Shown here piece after piece: positions 11,133 through 22,030 of a stretch of DNA of 48,532 bases (positions are counted from its first letter, which is position 1; every line of letters begins with the position of its first letter). A model generated the notes under the pieces. It searched no databases and had not been told where the DNA came from. It saw only the letters and a program-made list of their open reading frames with translations. Both the position numbers and the translations under genes were made by a program. This DNA is from Thermomucor indicae-seudaticae (lineage: Eukaryota > Mucoromycota > Mucoromycetes > Mucorales > Lichtheimiaceae): assembly GCA_000787465.1 (NCBI GenBank), contig JSYX01000243.1:1-48532 (forward strand), given 5' to 3'.

Positions 11133-11960
11133 TGATTAGTTCATGCCTACTCAGATACGTAACTTGCAGAATAATATCAAATGTACGTTGATGCTTGAGC
11201 GCACAGTATGTCCTTTGGTAGCCAGTTTTTCAAAATACGTCACGATGGTATAATCAAGCGCTTCTTTTATGATACATGATGGCCCTAGGTAATGCTTCGA
11301 CGAACAGTTTCTTTTAGTTTTCGCACGTAATTCTATCTGCATAACAGATCAGATATAACAAAGGTGCAGTTGTCTCGCCAACCTTAAGACTGACTTATGT
11401 AACATTGGCCAGAACGGTACGTGGTGGTTCATTGCAGCTACTATTTCGGAGGATTCTAAGCACTGAAGAGACGCCGCAATATAGATCGTACTTTTAGCAA
11501 CGTGGGTGCGCACTATGCTGCGTTTTATCCTTGAGAGCCAGTCGCACGCTGAAATCACAGACAGCAGTCGGACAAACACATTTCTGGAGAGCCGCTGAAG
11601 CACCTCTGAGGAACATTTCGTTCAGAGCACACCTTCCTCTCGATCAAAATGAATGCGTCAGCGCTGGCTTTGAACAACTACGTAGAAGGACGCCGCTTAA
11701 CTCTAATTTTTTGCCAATTAGCCGTAGCGCTACATGGGTGGCACCAGGACGCTCTCCCCTGGTTGCGCCGTAATTCTGGATTTCTCCGCCGGAAGGGGGG
11801 TAAAAGCTATCCCGCTGGAAGCAAAAATGTATAAACTCAACAGTCCAATAGGAAACGGGGAAATTGGCTTCCGTCGCCACTGATTGCCCTACTTTTTTCT
11901 GCTCTTTCCTTAGACACATTTCCATACACCTTTTCTCCGTTTTATTACGTACCCTTCTTC
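11133..11960. promoter_or_regulatory. Intergenic region and presumed bZIP promoter
   Basis: No credible gene. The last 90 bases before ATG 11961 are pyrimidine-rich (TTTTTTCTGCTCTTTCC and following), typical of fungal core promoters. An AT-rich TGTATAAACTC lies near 11828. Confidence 0.4.
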
Positions 11961-13534
11961 ATGGCTTCATTTCCTGGTTTACTTAATGAGCTGCCGGGCA
12001 GCGTGACACAGACCAGCGATGCTGGTTATTGGAATATTGATGACACCTCGCAAGACCTTTTAAACGCTGCGATTGCAAGTAATGACCGCTCACGGCGACT
12101 CGATGCTGCCTCCCTTCCTGAACCGTCTAAAAGCATTACTAGCTCCTCCTCTTCTTCTTCAAAACGAGCTGGCTCAAAACGGAAGCCTGTACGAGAAGAC
12201 TGTGAGTGAAGCTGCTGCTTTTTTTTGTGTGAAAAAGAGAGAGAGGCCTGAAGGTTTAACCAGATTTGACTTAGCTACAAGTGGCAAACGAAGCGTTGAC
12301 AAGACAGGTAAATTCGTCCTAATAACATCACCGTATAGTAATAGCTTGAAAAACTCATTATATGGCAAAAAATAACAGATGCAAATCAGACAAAGTCAAC
12401 AGCACCCAAGCGACCTGGCCGGAAACCCTTGGAAGCATCGCCACCTTCCGTAAGCAAAAAAAGTCGACGCGAGAAATACTCTTGTTGTTAATTTGATTCG
12501 GATTGAAAATAAAGGACGGCCCGGTGGATCCGAAACAGAAACGCAAAGAACAAAACCGAGCAGCCCAACGAGCATTCCGTGAACGTAAAGAACGACACGT
12601 TGCAGAACTACAAGAACGCATCCGGCAGCTGGAAGAAGAAAAGGCGTCACGCGAGGATCTCGTAAAGGAGAATGCGATGCTCAAAGAAAAGATCAGGAAA
12701 CTGGAAGAAGAGAATTATGCACTCAAGGGGACCCAATTTACATTTGAGTTTCCGCCTCGGATCATGGATCATGATCGGAGCAGTTTGAGCAGCAACAGTT
12801 GTCTGGGATCCACACTGAGCAGTGTTGGAGATAAAAGCAGTAACTGCAGTATAAGAAGCAGTAACAGTGAACATGATCAGGCTACCCCGGGTGATGATGA
12901 TGATGACGATGACGACGAGGTGGAAGACTTTATGAATCATCCTTTAATAACGGCGAATACTACTACTATCAGTAGTAGTAGTAGTACTACCAACAACACC
13001 TTTGTTAATCATCCTATAATAACAGCTACCACTACCAACACCGCCGTTGTTGACCAGCAGCAGCAACAGCCGATCAATACGGATTACTTTCTGGATCAGC
13101 CGCCGTCCTCACTACTCTTACTTCCTAATAATGACATGAACAACAGTACTTTTGCATTCGGCGACTACCGTGTTCCTCCGAATTCAGACAGTTTCCTGTT
13201 TGATGACGGTGGGCTGGCCTCGCTTTTTTCATCCGACGGTATCGATCTGTTTGGTCTTTCCGGGCCCGCACCCTTCAGCTCCGACCTTGAACCTACTACG
13301 ACTGAACCTCCTTCATGCAAGGCGAAATTGGTCGAAACACTGCAACGAGCCAAGGGACAGTCACGGCGAGCAGCTGATGTAAAACGAGACCTGGCGAGCT
13401 GTTGTCCGGATATCATTGATGATTTATGTGAGGAAATGAAACGGAAGGCAAAATGCTCAGATGAAGTCTTGACCGATAAAGATGTGGACTGTCTCATTAA
13501 TTGGATTGAACACAAGAAGGGTTCAAAAAAATAA
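11961..13534 (+). CDS. bZIP transcription factor, Pap1/Yap1 (AP-1) type
   Basis: Predicted exons 11961-12201, 12275-12307, 12379-12449 and 12515-13534 join in frame to about 454 aa. The basic region (about residues 122-143) reads KRKEQNRAAQRAFRERKERH, the Pap1/Yap1 signature NxxAQxxFR, followed by a leucine zipper to about 180. A long acidic/Ser/Asn/Gln-rich middle follows, including an Asp run near 12894-12917. The last 73 residues form a C-terminal cysteine-rich domain with Cys at about 383, 411, 412, 420, 429 and 441 and the family block DDLCEEMKRKAKC. In yeast relatives oxidation of these cysteines masks a nuclear export signal, so the factor accumulates in the nucleus and turns on antioxidant genes. 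The same role is inferred here. The 5' introns are inferred from splice sites and phase. Confidence 0.9.
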
Positions 13535-13952
13535 AGTTGCATTGTTTCAAAAAAAAAAATTTGACCTGATCTTTAACTTTGTTTGTTACGCATAAAAGGG
13601 AACAAAGTAAAGGAACGAATGGGGGGATGCTGAGGGAGAGATTTATTCCATCGGTCAAGCAATGAAATGTCTCTCCTGTCTGGTCCAATTTTGTTTTGTC
13701 TTTAATCAAACGAAGGGAGATGAATGCACAAAAGAGGGGGAATGAGTTTTTTGTCGAGGAGTGGATTCCAGTGGCCATGAAAGGAAAACAGAAATAGCTG
13801 CTAGTGTGCGACTGTCATACATGTAGATAAGGAGGGAAATGTGAGCACAGAAAAAAAGTTAAAGGACTGTATAGTTTGATGGATACAAGAACAATTATTG
13901 CAAGACAAACTTATCAACCTATGTAAAATTATTATTGTTAATGGATATTCTG
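13535..13952. other. Convergent 3' intergenic region
   Basis: Separates the ends of the bZIP (+) and DUF1688 (-) genes. Holds A/T-rich 3'-UTR-like sequence and no gene. A final small exon of the minus-strand gene could lie here. Confidence 0.5.
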
Positions 13953-15558
13953 CTAAACAGGCCAAAAGCAAAAGTTTTTTGTTACCTTGATAACGATTGG
14001 CGGTTCTTGGGTATTCGGACGGGAGATCTCTGCTAGTTCTCGACCAGCCTAAAAAGACATCAGTCAGTGACTGACAATGGATGAAGCATTCTGACAGATA
14101 AAGCTTACACTCCAGGTAGCACCGTCCATCAAGCGGGTCAAAGTCAGCTTGTTTCTGTTCAGTCGCAAGACGTCGCGCACGCGCTCCGCCACAATGTCCA
14201 GATAAGCTGTCGTCAACGCACGCCATTCGACCACAACAGGATCGTCCATATCAAACATTGGCGCTACTTCGACTTTGGGCTGACCAGGAAGCAGTGAGTT
14301 TTTGTGGTAATTCTGAATGCCGCGTTCAAACTCGTGCTTTTTGAGTGCAATAAGGCCTGTATCCATCAAAAGTCCACCTGTACATGTCACATTTAGACTC
14401 TGATATATATAGAGAGAAAGAGAAAATCATGCGTACCATTGCGGAAATCAGGCAATGGTGTAAGCAGTTCTGTGCCTTCGATGGTTGCACCTAACAGTCG
14501 CTCCATAGGTTCGATCAGCGAATAGACCAGCCATTGCGATAATCGATGGAATGGAACGTAGTGGTCGGTGGATTTTGGATTCGAGGAGAACTGGATGGCA
14601 GCGCACGGAAAAGTATCGCCGAGGCCAGAGATCCCGCCCTTGCCGTCGGCTTGCTCAGCTATGTACAGTTCAGCCATCTCTTGAACAACCGGCCAGAGAG
14701 TTTCCAAAAGGATCAGTGCGCCCTTTTTGGTCTTGATCGTTGACGGGTGTTCGAGGAGATAATCTATCAGGTGGGATCAGGATATATGTTCACCACCAAG
14801 CAGGCCCATTTGTCTGTCTTACCCATAAGGTTGCCAGGCCGTGGGACAGCAGCCCGGTTTGCTTGGAAATAGTCGGCGCGCCTTTGTAACACCTGTCCAA
14901 GATGCCGCAACAGCTCGAGGCGGTCCTCAAGTCCGATAAGTGGGTTGCGCTGATGATCCACTTGGAAGCCCTCATACAGTGTCTCGATAGTCAACGACAT
15001 CAACCCCTCAGCTGTATTTTTCTAAAAGTTAAATATCACGTGTGAATCCCATGCATGTTACTGTTACGTACAGTCAACTCGATGAGGCTGGTTAATGTCG
15101 CTGGAAAATGCGCCGGCCGTGAAAAGTTCCAGCACCGCAACAGCGACACCTTCAGAACGTTTGTAGGTTCTTCCCGTAGCCTTTTCACGATAGGACCAGA
15201 TATGACCAGCATCCGAGTCCAGCAAGGCGCCCACGACGAACAAGTCAAGAACCCGTCTTGTCTGTTCCATCGCGTCAAAGCCCAGGCTGGACCAGGAGCT
15301 GAGTAGGTGCTGGATGCGCGGTCGTCCACCGACATCGAAATGGCGCCAGATTCCGTGTACGGGCATCTTGGCCGGGTCATCAAAATCTCGCTTGATCAGA
15401 GACACCACAAACTGAACAACGTCTTGCAGTTTCGACGGATCCACATCAAAATGCTGAAGACGATTGCGTACCCCGGCTTCTTGTACACGGAAGCAACGCT
15501 CTCGAACGGCTCGCAGACTCAATAGATAGTCGTCAGCGGCAGCAGACGTTGGCACCAT
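13953..15558 (-). CDS. URC4: DUF1688 protein, uracil catabolism protein 4 (URC4)-like
   Basis: Five exons (15072-15558, 14823-15011, 14437-14763, 14109-14377, 13953-14048) join in phase to about 455 aa. Family blocks are visible: YLLSLRAVRERC at the N-terminus, WRHFDVGGRPRI, a GAFSSD segment, YEGFQVDHQRNPLIGLEDRL, LFDMDDP-like DPVVVEWRALT, and the end GREL-AEISRP with PPIVIK. The last exon reads through to a 10-residue tail (VTKNFCFWPV). Homologues usually end SDGTVF soon after IVIK, so an unspliced last intron (GTAACA at about 13987) is possible. In Lachancea kluyveri URC4 is needed to use uracil as nitrogen source; its chemistry is unsettled. The gene diverges from the isochorismatase-like gene across 376 bp. 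Confidence 0.85.
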
Positions 15559-15934
15559 GATGAGATTATATGGTATTGGGGATTAGAGAGGGAAAGACAG
15601 GTGGGGGATTTTTTGGGCCGAGTGGGTAGAAAGAGAGAGAGAACGGAATTGGGCGACTAAGTAAGTACAGTATAACAGTAGTAGAAAAGGAAAAAAAAAG
15701 AAAAAGAAGGAAAAGAGAGACACACAGTGGAGGGTCGGTGGCACTGGCCTCTATTTAATGCTCTGCCACCAAGCCAGGAGCGTTCGTTGTATGTTGATCC
15801 TTGCTTAATGTAGTCGGGTCATACTGCATCCTTTTGTAGATCCATGCCAAATATGGGTGTCACATAAGCAGACTGCTACTCAGCAATACCCAGTTCCGTC
15901 TTTCCCACACTTGACTCTTCTCCTAAAAGTGAAC
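15559..15934. promoter_or_regulatory. Divergent promoter between URC4-like and isochorismatase-like genes
   Basis: A 376-bp spacer between two start codons. It contains a purine-rich tract on the plus strand (15600-15725, GAGAGA/AAGAAAAAG), meaning a pyrimidine tract next to the URC4 start, and CTATTTAAT near 15750. No coding sequence. Shared control of the two genes is an inference from the layout. Confidence 0.5.
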
Positions 15935-16813
15935 ATGTCCATTCCCAGAATTGCAAAAATCGCCCCTCAAGCAACTGCCCTCTTTCTATGCGACATTCAA
16001 GAGCGTTTCAAGGGCATCATTTGGCAGTTGCCCTCTGTCATTACCGTCGCCAACAAAATGGCAAGTAACTCCGTCCCGTGTCCTGTCCCTTTCAGGTTCA
16101 CACTAAACCCTTCCGATTGCGTAGATCAAGGCGAGCAAGATCCTTGATATCCCTGTTGTCGTCACTGAGCAGTACCCGAAAGGTACAAATACATTGCAGT
16201 AGAAAGAATTGACTGACTGACTGACTGACTAACTAAGTGACTATTGGCAAACAGCCTTTGGTCCCACGGTCCCCGAACTTGATGTTTCTAATGCTGTTCT
16301 CAACCTTCCAAAGACCAAGTTCAGCATGTATCTTCCCGAGGTGGCTGACTTGCTCCGCGAGCGTCAGATCAAGTCGGTGATTCTGGTCGGCATTGAGGTA
16401 ATATGTGCAACGTTTTCTTCCCTTAACCCCTTAGCTAATTTACACGGAGGAAATAGAGCCATGTATGTGTTCTTCAGACGGCCCTGGATCTCCTTGAAAA
16501 TAATATAGATGTTCATGTCCTTGTGGACGGCGTTTCCTCCCAAAATCATCCCGAGATTGACATTGCCCTGGCAGTAAGTTATTATTCTTGGAGAAAGAGA
16601 GAGGGGGGATTTGCTGATCCCAGTCTTTCTTTCCATTAGCGTATGCGTTCAGCTGGAGCAACCATCACCACATCGGAATCTGTTCTGTTCCAACTTGTAC
16701 AAGATGCCAAACATGAAAAGTTCAAGGCCGTCAGTGGATTGGTTAAGGAGTACATGGAAGCTAGTAAAGTCAATAAACTTTTGCAAAAGGCTGCTGGTTG
16801 TGCCAACCTGTAA
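15935..16813 (+). CDS. Isochorismatase-like cysteine hydrolase (ISOC1/2 type)
   Basis: Exons 15935-16060, 16125-16182, 16255-16397, 16457-16573 and 16640-16813 give 205 aa, the usual length of ISOC2-like proteins. The catalytic Asp sits in [10 protein letters not shown] (Asp20) and the nucleophile Cys in GIESHVCV (Cys113), just after an exon junction. Also seen are VVVTEQYPK and the end [15 protein letters not shown]. The family hydrolyses C-N or vinyl-ether bonds; the true substrate of ISOC1/2-type proteins is not established. Intron 1 starts GCAAGT, a GC-AG intron. Intron 2 contains a GACT tetranucleotide run. It is read away from the URC4-like gene, which hints at a role in nitrogen-compound breakdown, but this is not a RutB orthologue on sequence. 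Confidence 0.9.
16211..16230. repeat. GACT tetranucleotide microsatellite
   Basis: Five tandem GACT units lie inside intron 2 of the isochorismatase-like gene, followed by the variant AACT. Direct observation. Confidence 0.9.
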
Positions 16814-17050
16814 CAATAATAAAACAATGAAACTTCTGCCTTTTTTCCCCCTATATCATTTTTGGATGAGATTATATGGAGATAAGAGTGAGAGAGAAAC
16901 AATCATAAGGAGTACTTGCTATCAACTACTGGTATCTCTGTGTGGCAATGAACTCCCCTCTTGCCTGGTGTACCGACCGGATCGTGGGACCGCGCCAAAA
17001 TTGGCTGGCATCCGGAAAACGAGATACCCACACTTCAGGAAACCACCACA

Positions 17051-18927
17051 ATGTCCGTTGCCACGCGTACTCTGTCGAATCGCATTGCCCGTTTTGCTGC
17101 CTTTGAATGCAAGGCCGACCTGTCTCATCTAAGCAGCCATGAACGATCGGCCATTGCAAAGCTTGTCAAAGCAGGAAAGCTGTTTGATCAGATCTACTTG
17201 CGACAAGCCTGGTCCGGCAACGAAGCTTTGCAAAAGAAGTTACAGGAACAAGGCGATCACGACCTGTGGTTACTGTTTAACATGTACAAGGGCCCTTGGG
17301 TAAGAAAACCGGCAGACAGAACGAAAGACGCGCGCGCGCTCTAAGTGCAATATTATTATCAGGCCAGAGAAGACGACAATGTCCCCTTTATTGACGGTGT
17401 TCCCAAACGTCCGGAAGGAGGCAACTTTTACCCTGAAGATATGAGCAAGCAAGAGTTTGAAAACTGGATCGGGACGTTGAAGGATGAAAAGGACAAGGCT
17501 GCCGCCAAGAGCTTCTACACCGTGATTCGACGAAAGGCCGACAAGACACTGCAAGCCGTGCCTTATTCGATTGAATATAGCGATCTGCTGAGACCTGCGG
17601 CTCAGTACATGAAGGAAGCAGCCGAAGAACTGGAAAAGCTTCCTACTACCGCCACCACGACTGAAAAGGGCAGCACCAGGATCGAGCAGTTTCTGAGATC
17701 CCGCGCAGAGGCTCTTGTCACGAACGACTATCTGCCGTCTGAACTGGACTGGCTTCGACTCAGCAAGACCAACAAGCTTGAGGTGACAGCCGGTCCGTAC
17801 GAGGTCTACACCGATGCCATGTTTGGCTACAAGAGCGCCTTTGAATTCTACATCCATGTCCGTGACGAAGAGTCTTCCCAACTCCTGGAAGAATTCAGCG
17901 ACTGCCTGCAGTTTGTCGAGGACCACTTGCCGGTCCCCGACGAGTATCGGAACCCAAAGCTTGTCCCTGCGCCCATTGTGGTTGTCAACCAGTTGTTTGC
18001 CTCAGGCGACGTGGCCGTGCCCATGACGGCTGCCTACAACTTGCCCAACGACGAAGAGGCGATCAAGCAAGGCGGGAGCAAGCTCGTTTTGATCAAGAAC
18101 GTTCAGCAAGGCAAATTTGAACATGTCCTCAAACCGATCGCCCACCAAGTCCTCGCCAAAGAACAACTGCCCTATCTGACCAGTGATGCTTTTACCACCC
18201 ACATCTTGTTGCACGAAGTCTGTCACTCGAATGGCCCCCACCATACACTAGCCGGTGATACGGTTCGGTCCAAGCTACAGGAACACCACTCGGCCATGGA
18301 AGAAGCCAAAGCAGGTAAATATGACCTTAAAGAGAAGGAAAGAGGATAAAGGAGCATAACTTGTCCAGACATTGCGGGTCTTTTTGCGGCTATCCTGATG
18401 GTCAGAAAGGGCAAGATCAACAAGGTCACTGATAAAGAGTTCTGGGTCACCTTCCTGGCTTCGGCTTTCCGCAGTATCCGTTTCGGTATCCAAGAAGCGC
18501 ACGGTCTCGGCCAGGTATATTATCTGACTCCATGTGGTTTTTGATCTTCAAAGGCTGATCGGTTTTTCTTTACGCTAAGGCTTGCCAACTGAACTACCTG
18601 ATCGAAAAAGGCGGTGCAGTGTGCGATCCAAGCAGCAATCTGTTTAGCGTCAACTTTGAAAAGATCGAACAAGCTGTCTCGGATCTGACGCACGATATCC
18701 TTGTGTTGCAAGGCAATGGCGATAAGAAGGCAGTTGGCGCGTTCATTGAAAAATATGGCAAGCTTGGACCTGAAATCAAACAAGCACTCGATCGTATCGA
18801 GCAAGCCTGTAAGTAACGATAACAATGGACTGGCAGGAGGCGGATAAAAGTATTGAACTTTTGTGTTTTTCTAGCGATCCCTGTTGATATCCGGCCAATT
18901 TACCCTGTGGCCGAGGAACTGAATTAA
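17051..18927 (+). CDS. Peptidase M49-like zinc metallopeptidase (DPP III-related)
   Basis: Five exons (17051-17299, 17363-18314, 18369-18514, 18580-18808, 18875-18927) join in phase to 542 aa. The zinc site is HEVCH (residues 367-371) followed by SNGPH, and the second motif EEAKAD spans about 396-401, split by an intron. Classical DPP III has a longer HExxxH. The shorter HExxH form is seen in the M49-like domain of plant NUDT3-type proteins and bacterial relatives, so this belongs to that branch. No Nudix domain, signal peptide or membrane segment is visible; a cytosolic enzyme is likely. The first ATG that fits the family is 17051. It would be expected to act on small peptides, but the substrate cannot be told from sequence. 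Confidence 0.85.
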
Positions 18928-19418
18928 TCTGAATTAAACAAGTGATGAATAAATGTTGATAACACACATGGCTGCCCTGATATCTGTTTCTGTCGTCTGC
19001 AGTTTAAACCCAATAATCCGTTTGTTTCATTGTTCTCCTGATCGACATTCAATGCCCGTAACTCGCAGCACACGTCGACAACAGTACACTGATTCCGACA
19101 ATGTCACGATATACTTGGCGCGACGACGACTGAGAGAACAGATTTGTAATTTACAGCGCCAAAATGACGAGCATCAAATGATGCTGAAAGCCAGTACACG
19201 ACCTATTGCTCAAACAGCAACCCACTAGGGACAGCCAGGAAGTTCCCCATGAGCAAATGGTTCAGATCAGTGTGAAGAGGAAAAAGTTGAAATAAGCAAT
19301 ATGAGCTCAATACGCCGAAGCACTCGGCGACGGTGTCTTGAACGAGCCGTTCCAGTTCGCCCCATAACGGAAACCTGTTTAAAGCATCAGCGGAGATACA
19401 GTGGTTCGTTCATTCAAG
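18928..19418 (+). other. Intergenic; possible small basic ORF
   Basis: A 58-codon frame at 19051-19227 starts MPVTRSTRRQQYTDSDNVTI and is basic and hydrophilic with coiled-coil character (REQICNLQRQNDEH). No family match and no clear promoter. The rest of the spacer shows nothing. It may be chance or a small unrecognised gene. Confidence 0.25.
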
Positions 19419-21498
19419 ATGGACAAGACGCTCATTATTCTCGCCAGTTCATTGGTACCTTCCCGTCTTGAAAAGGCCATCAAGGTAACGACCAAAGCTA
19501 GCCACGGTCTTCGGACAAGTTTCTCAATCGTGCATGAGTAGACGCGGTATGATTGTCTGTCATTGTGGGGCATTCCGAAAGCCCTGATGCCCATCTCGGG
19601 ACGTCCGGCACTTAGTTGGTGGTACGATGCCGTCAAGCACGCGTTCAAAAACATTTATATGGTCACCAATGCACACAAGTAAGAAAGGGAGTTGGAAAAA
19701 TAAAATCGGAAAAAATCACGCTTAATACGTTGTATCTACCACAAGTTACAAGAGTTATGAGCGTTGGGCGAGTGGTCATGATTTTCCAAGAGCCAATGTG
19801 TTGAATGCAGGGTTCAGGTGTGTAAATCGTTTCCAACAATCAACGCACAAACTAAAACGGTAAACAGTGCAGGTGCATTATCAGATATCGCATTTGTTCA
19901 TCGCGTGAAATCCTGCGACACGGACGTCCTTGTGATGCTGCCCGAATTCCTGTATGATCCAGAACACGACGGCTGGATCGTGGATGAGGAACTCAAAAAA
20001 GGCTGGCATGGTAACAAGATCGTGTGTTTCCGCGCAGGAACAGGAACGCGAGCTTTATTGTACGGTCTTTCATTGGATGCTGTGGTGTCCCTGGATGCCA
20101 ACTTGCCACCTTCTTCTTGCTGCGCACCCATGTCACGCGCAGCCATGGAAAAGGAGCTTGCAAACTATGTGCTTTCGCAACCTGGTGCCGAAACCGTGTT
20201 GGTCCAGGCGACGCCGAGTATGGCGGACTACATGATGGACAGCGTCGATTTTGAACAGTATGAGCGCGACTTTGCAAAAGCATTTGATCATCATCATCGA
20301 AACGGTGGAGGAGGGAAAAAGGATCCTATCCGCGTCAAGGCTTACGCGCGCGTTGGGCTCATGGGAAACCCTAGTGATGGATTCTATGGTAATTCTCTTT
20401 CTCTCTACAACCCATATCCTGAACGAAGAGAGAACTCATTGCCAAAAAAAAAGGCAAAACCATGTCACTGCTCATATCGAATTTTTGGGCTGAAGTGACG
20501 CTTTTACCGCACCCGGCAGATGAGCCGGAATACAGCAGTGTTGCTATCCTTGCCAACCCTGTAGCCGACCCTCGTCGGTTCAGTACGCTGGCTTCCTTGG
20601 CATCCACATGCACAACGGACGGTTACGAGAACGGCGACCGACTACTGCTTGCATGCTGCAAAGTGTTTTACTGTTACTGCCAGGAGCACCAAATCGCGTT
20701 GGACACACGGCAAGGGTTCCGAGTCATGTTTGAGACCAATATCCCGCGACAAGTCGGGCTGGCGGGTTCGTCGGCCATCGTCACCGCGTTCTGGAAAGCA
20801 CTGATGCAGTTTTACGACGTATCCGATAAAATCCCGATTGAAAAGCAGGCGTCCTTGGTGCTTTCTGTGGAGCAAGATGAGTTGGGCATTGCTGCTGGTC
20901 TTCAGGACCGTGTCATACAGGTCGGTCAGCTGGACAAGGGAGGGGGGAAGCTGAAGCTGAACAGCAGATGGAGTAGGTTTATGGTGGTCTCGTTTACATG
21001 GACTTTGACAAGTCATTCATGGAAGCCCACGGCCATGGCCGGTACGAGCCACTGGACCCGACGCTCGTACCTCCCTTATTTCTGGCCTACGTCGCGAACC
21101 CGGAAGACTCGGGCAAAGTGCACAGCACAGTCAAGCAGCGGTTCCTGAACGGCGATCCAGAAGTCTTGGCAGCCATGCAGGAGTTTGCGCGGTTGACGGA
21201 CGAAGCGCGCAAGTGCCTCGAACAAGGCGACCACCATGGATTTGCCAATTTGGTATCGGCGAACTTTGCGCTCCGTCGAAAGGTCTATGGTGATGCGGTG
21301 GTGGGAGCACGAAATCTGCGGATGGTTGAGCTGGCTCAACAACACCATTGCGTCGCCAAGTTTCCCGGAAGTGGCGGCGCGATCATCGGTTTGTGGAATG
21401 GAACGGACGACGCAACACGTGAGCAAGATCTGTTGAACCTCCGGCGGGCATTGGAAGCCGAAGGATTTGTCTACGTCGATATTGTACCTCAAATGTAA
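19419..21498 (+). CDS. GHMP sugar kinase (glucuronokinase-like) with N-terminal nucleotidyltransferase-like domain
   Basis: Six exons (19419-19484, 19542-19678, 19746-19817, 19868-20388, 20454-20920, 20977-21498) join in phase to about 594 aa. The C-terminal kinase shows GHMP motifs: ARVGLMGNPSDGFYG at its start, the ATP loop PRQVGLAGSSAIV, and the closing FPGSGGAIIGL. The N-terminal part keeps GIPKALMPISGRP of sugar nucleotidyltransferases. However, where the nucleotide loop LAAGxGxR is expected it reads LASSLVPSR, and a metal-binding GDN-like site is not evident (VLVMLPEFLYD). The kinase half should phosphorylate a sugar (for example glucuronate) at C1. In relatives the N-terminal half would make the UDP-sugar. 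Here that half looks degenerate, so a pseudo-domain is likely. Confidence 0.8.
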
Positions 21499-21554
21499 AA
21501 TATATGTAATTTATTGGTAGCCGTCCATCATCCTCATCAAGAGTAAGTTCTACG
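21499..21554. other. Short spacer downstream of the sugar kinase
   Basis: 3'-UTR-like AT-rich sequence with no gene. Confidence 0.4.
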
Positions 21555-22030
21555 TTACACGACGTTTGGTATACTTTTTGTTATCTGGAGCAAGCACCCA
21601 CTTGTCGTAAGACCTTCATATTGCGACAATCCGTAAAAAACCATGTTTGTGCGCACCGCAAAAAGGTCAATGGACGATAGCCGGCTTGGAGCGTTATATA
21701 TAATAGGGCAGTTTCTTGAATGCTTGGATGTTGTGATTGTGGATGGTGGTCCCTTTAGACCAGCCCAGAACAGATGCTCCGAAGAGACCCCGTTTGATAA
21801 TCGTCCCGACTTCGAGTACACGATCGCCAGTTGTAAATAGCCCCTTTGGACTGATCGCTGGCTAGCCCCACCTTCAGCGCGACGTCTGAGCTTGGCAAGT
21901 GCATAGGTAGCACGCGTATCAGCAAGCAATTTTGTGAAAGTCAAGGGACTGTCTCGGCTGTCGTGCGATCTGACGTTTCATTTTGTTGGTATAAGTCTTA
22001 ATCATCCCGATGGCATGCTTTAAGAAACGT
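21555..22030 (-). pseudogene. Probable decayed gene of unknown family
   Basis: On the minus strand, coding-like pieces appear in order but in different frames: KHAIGMIKTYTNKMKRQIAR, then KLLADTRATYALAKLRRRAE, then GDRVLEVGTIIKRG, then HGFLRIVAI followed by TGA, and YDKWVLAP. The first two blocks are faintly like mitochondrial ribosomal mL45/Mba1-type proteins, but I would not assign it. At least three frame changes and one stop suggest a relic. Confidence 0.35.

Noticed and set aside
17270..17926. 218-codon open frame on the minus strand
   Set aside because: Antisense to the M49-like peptidase.
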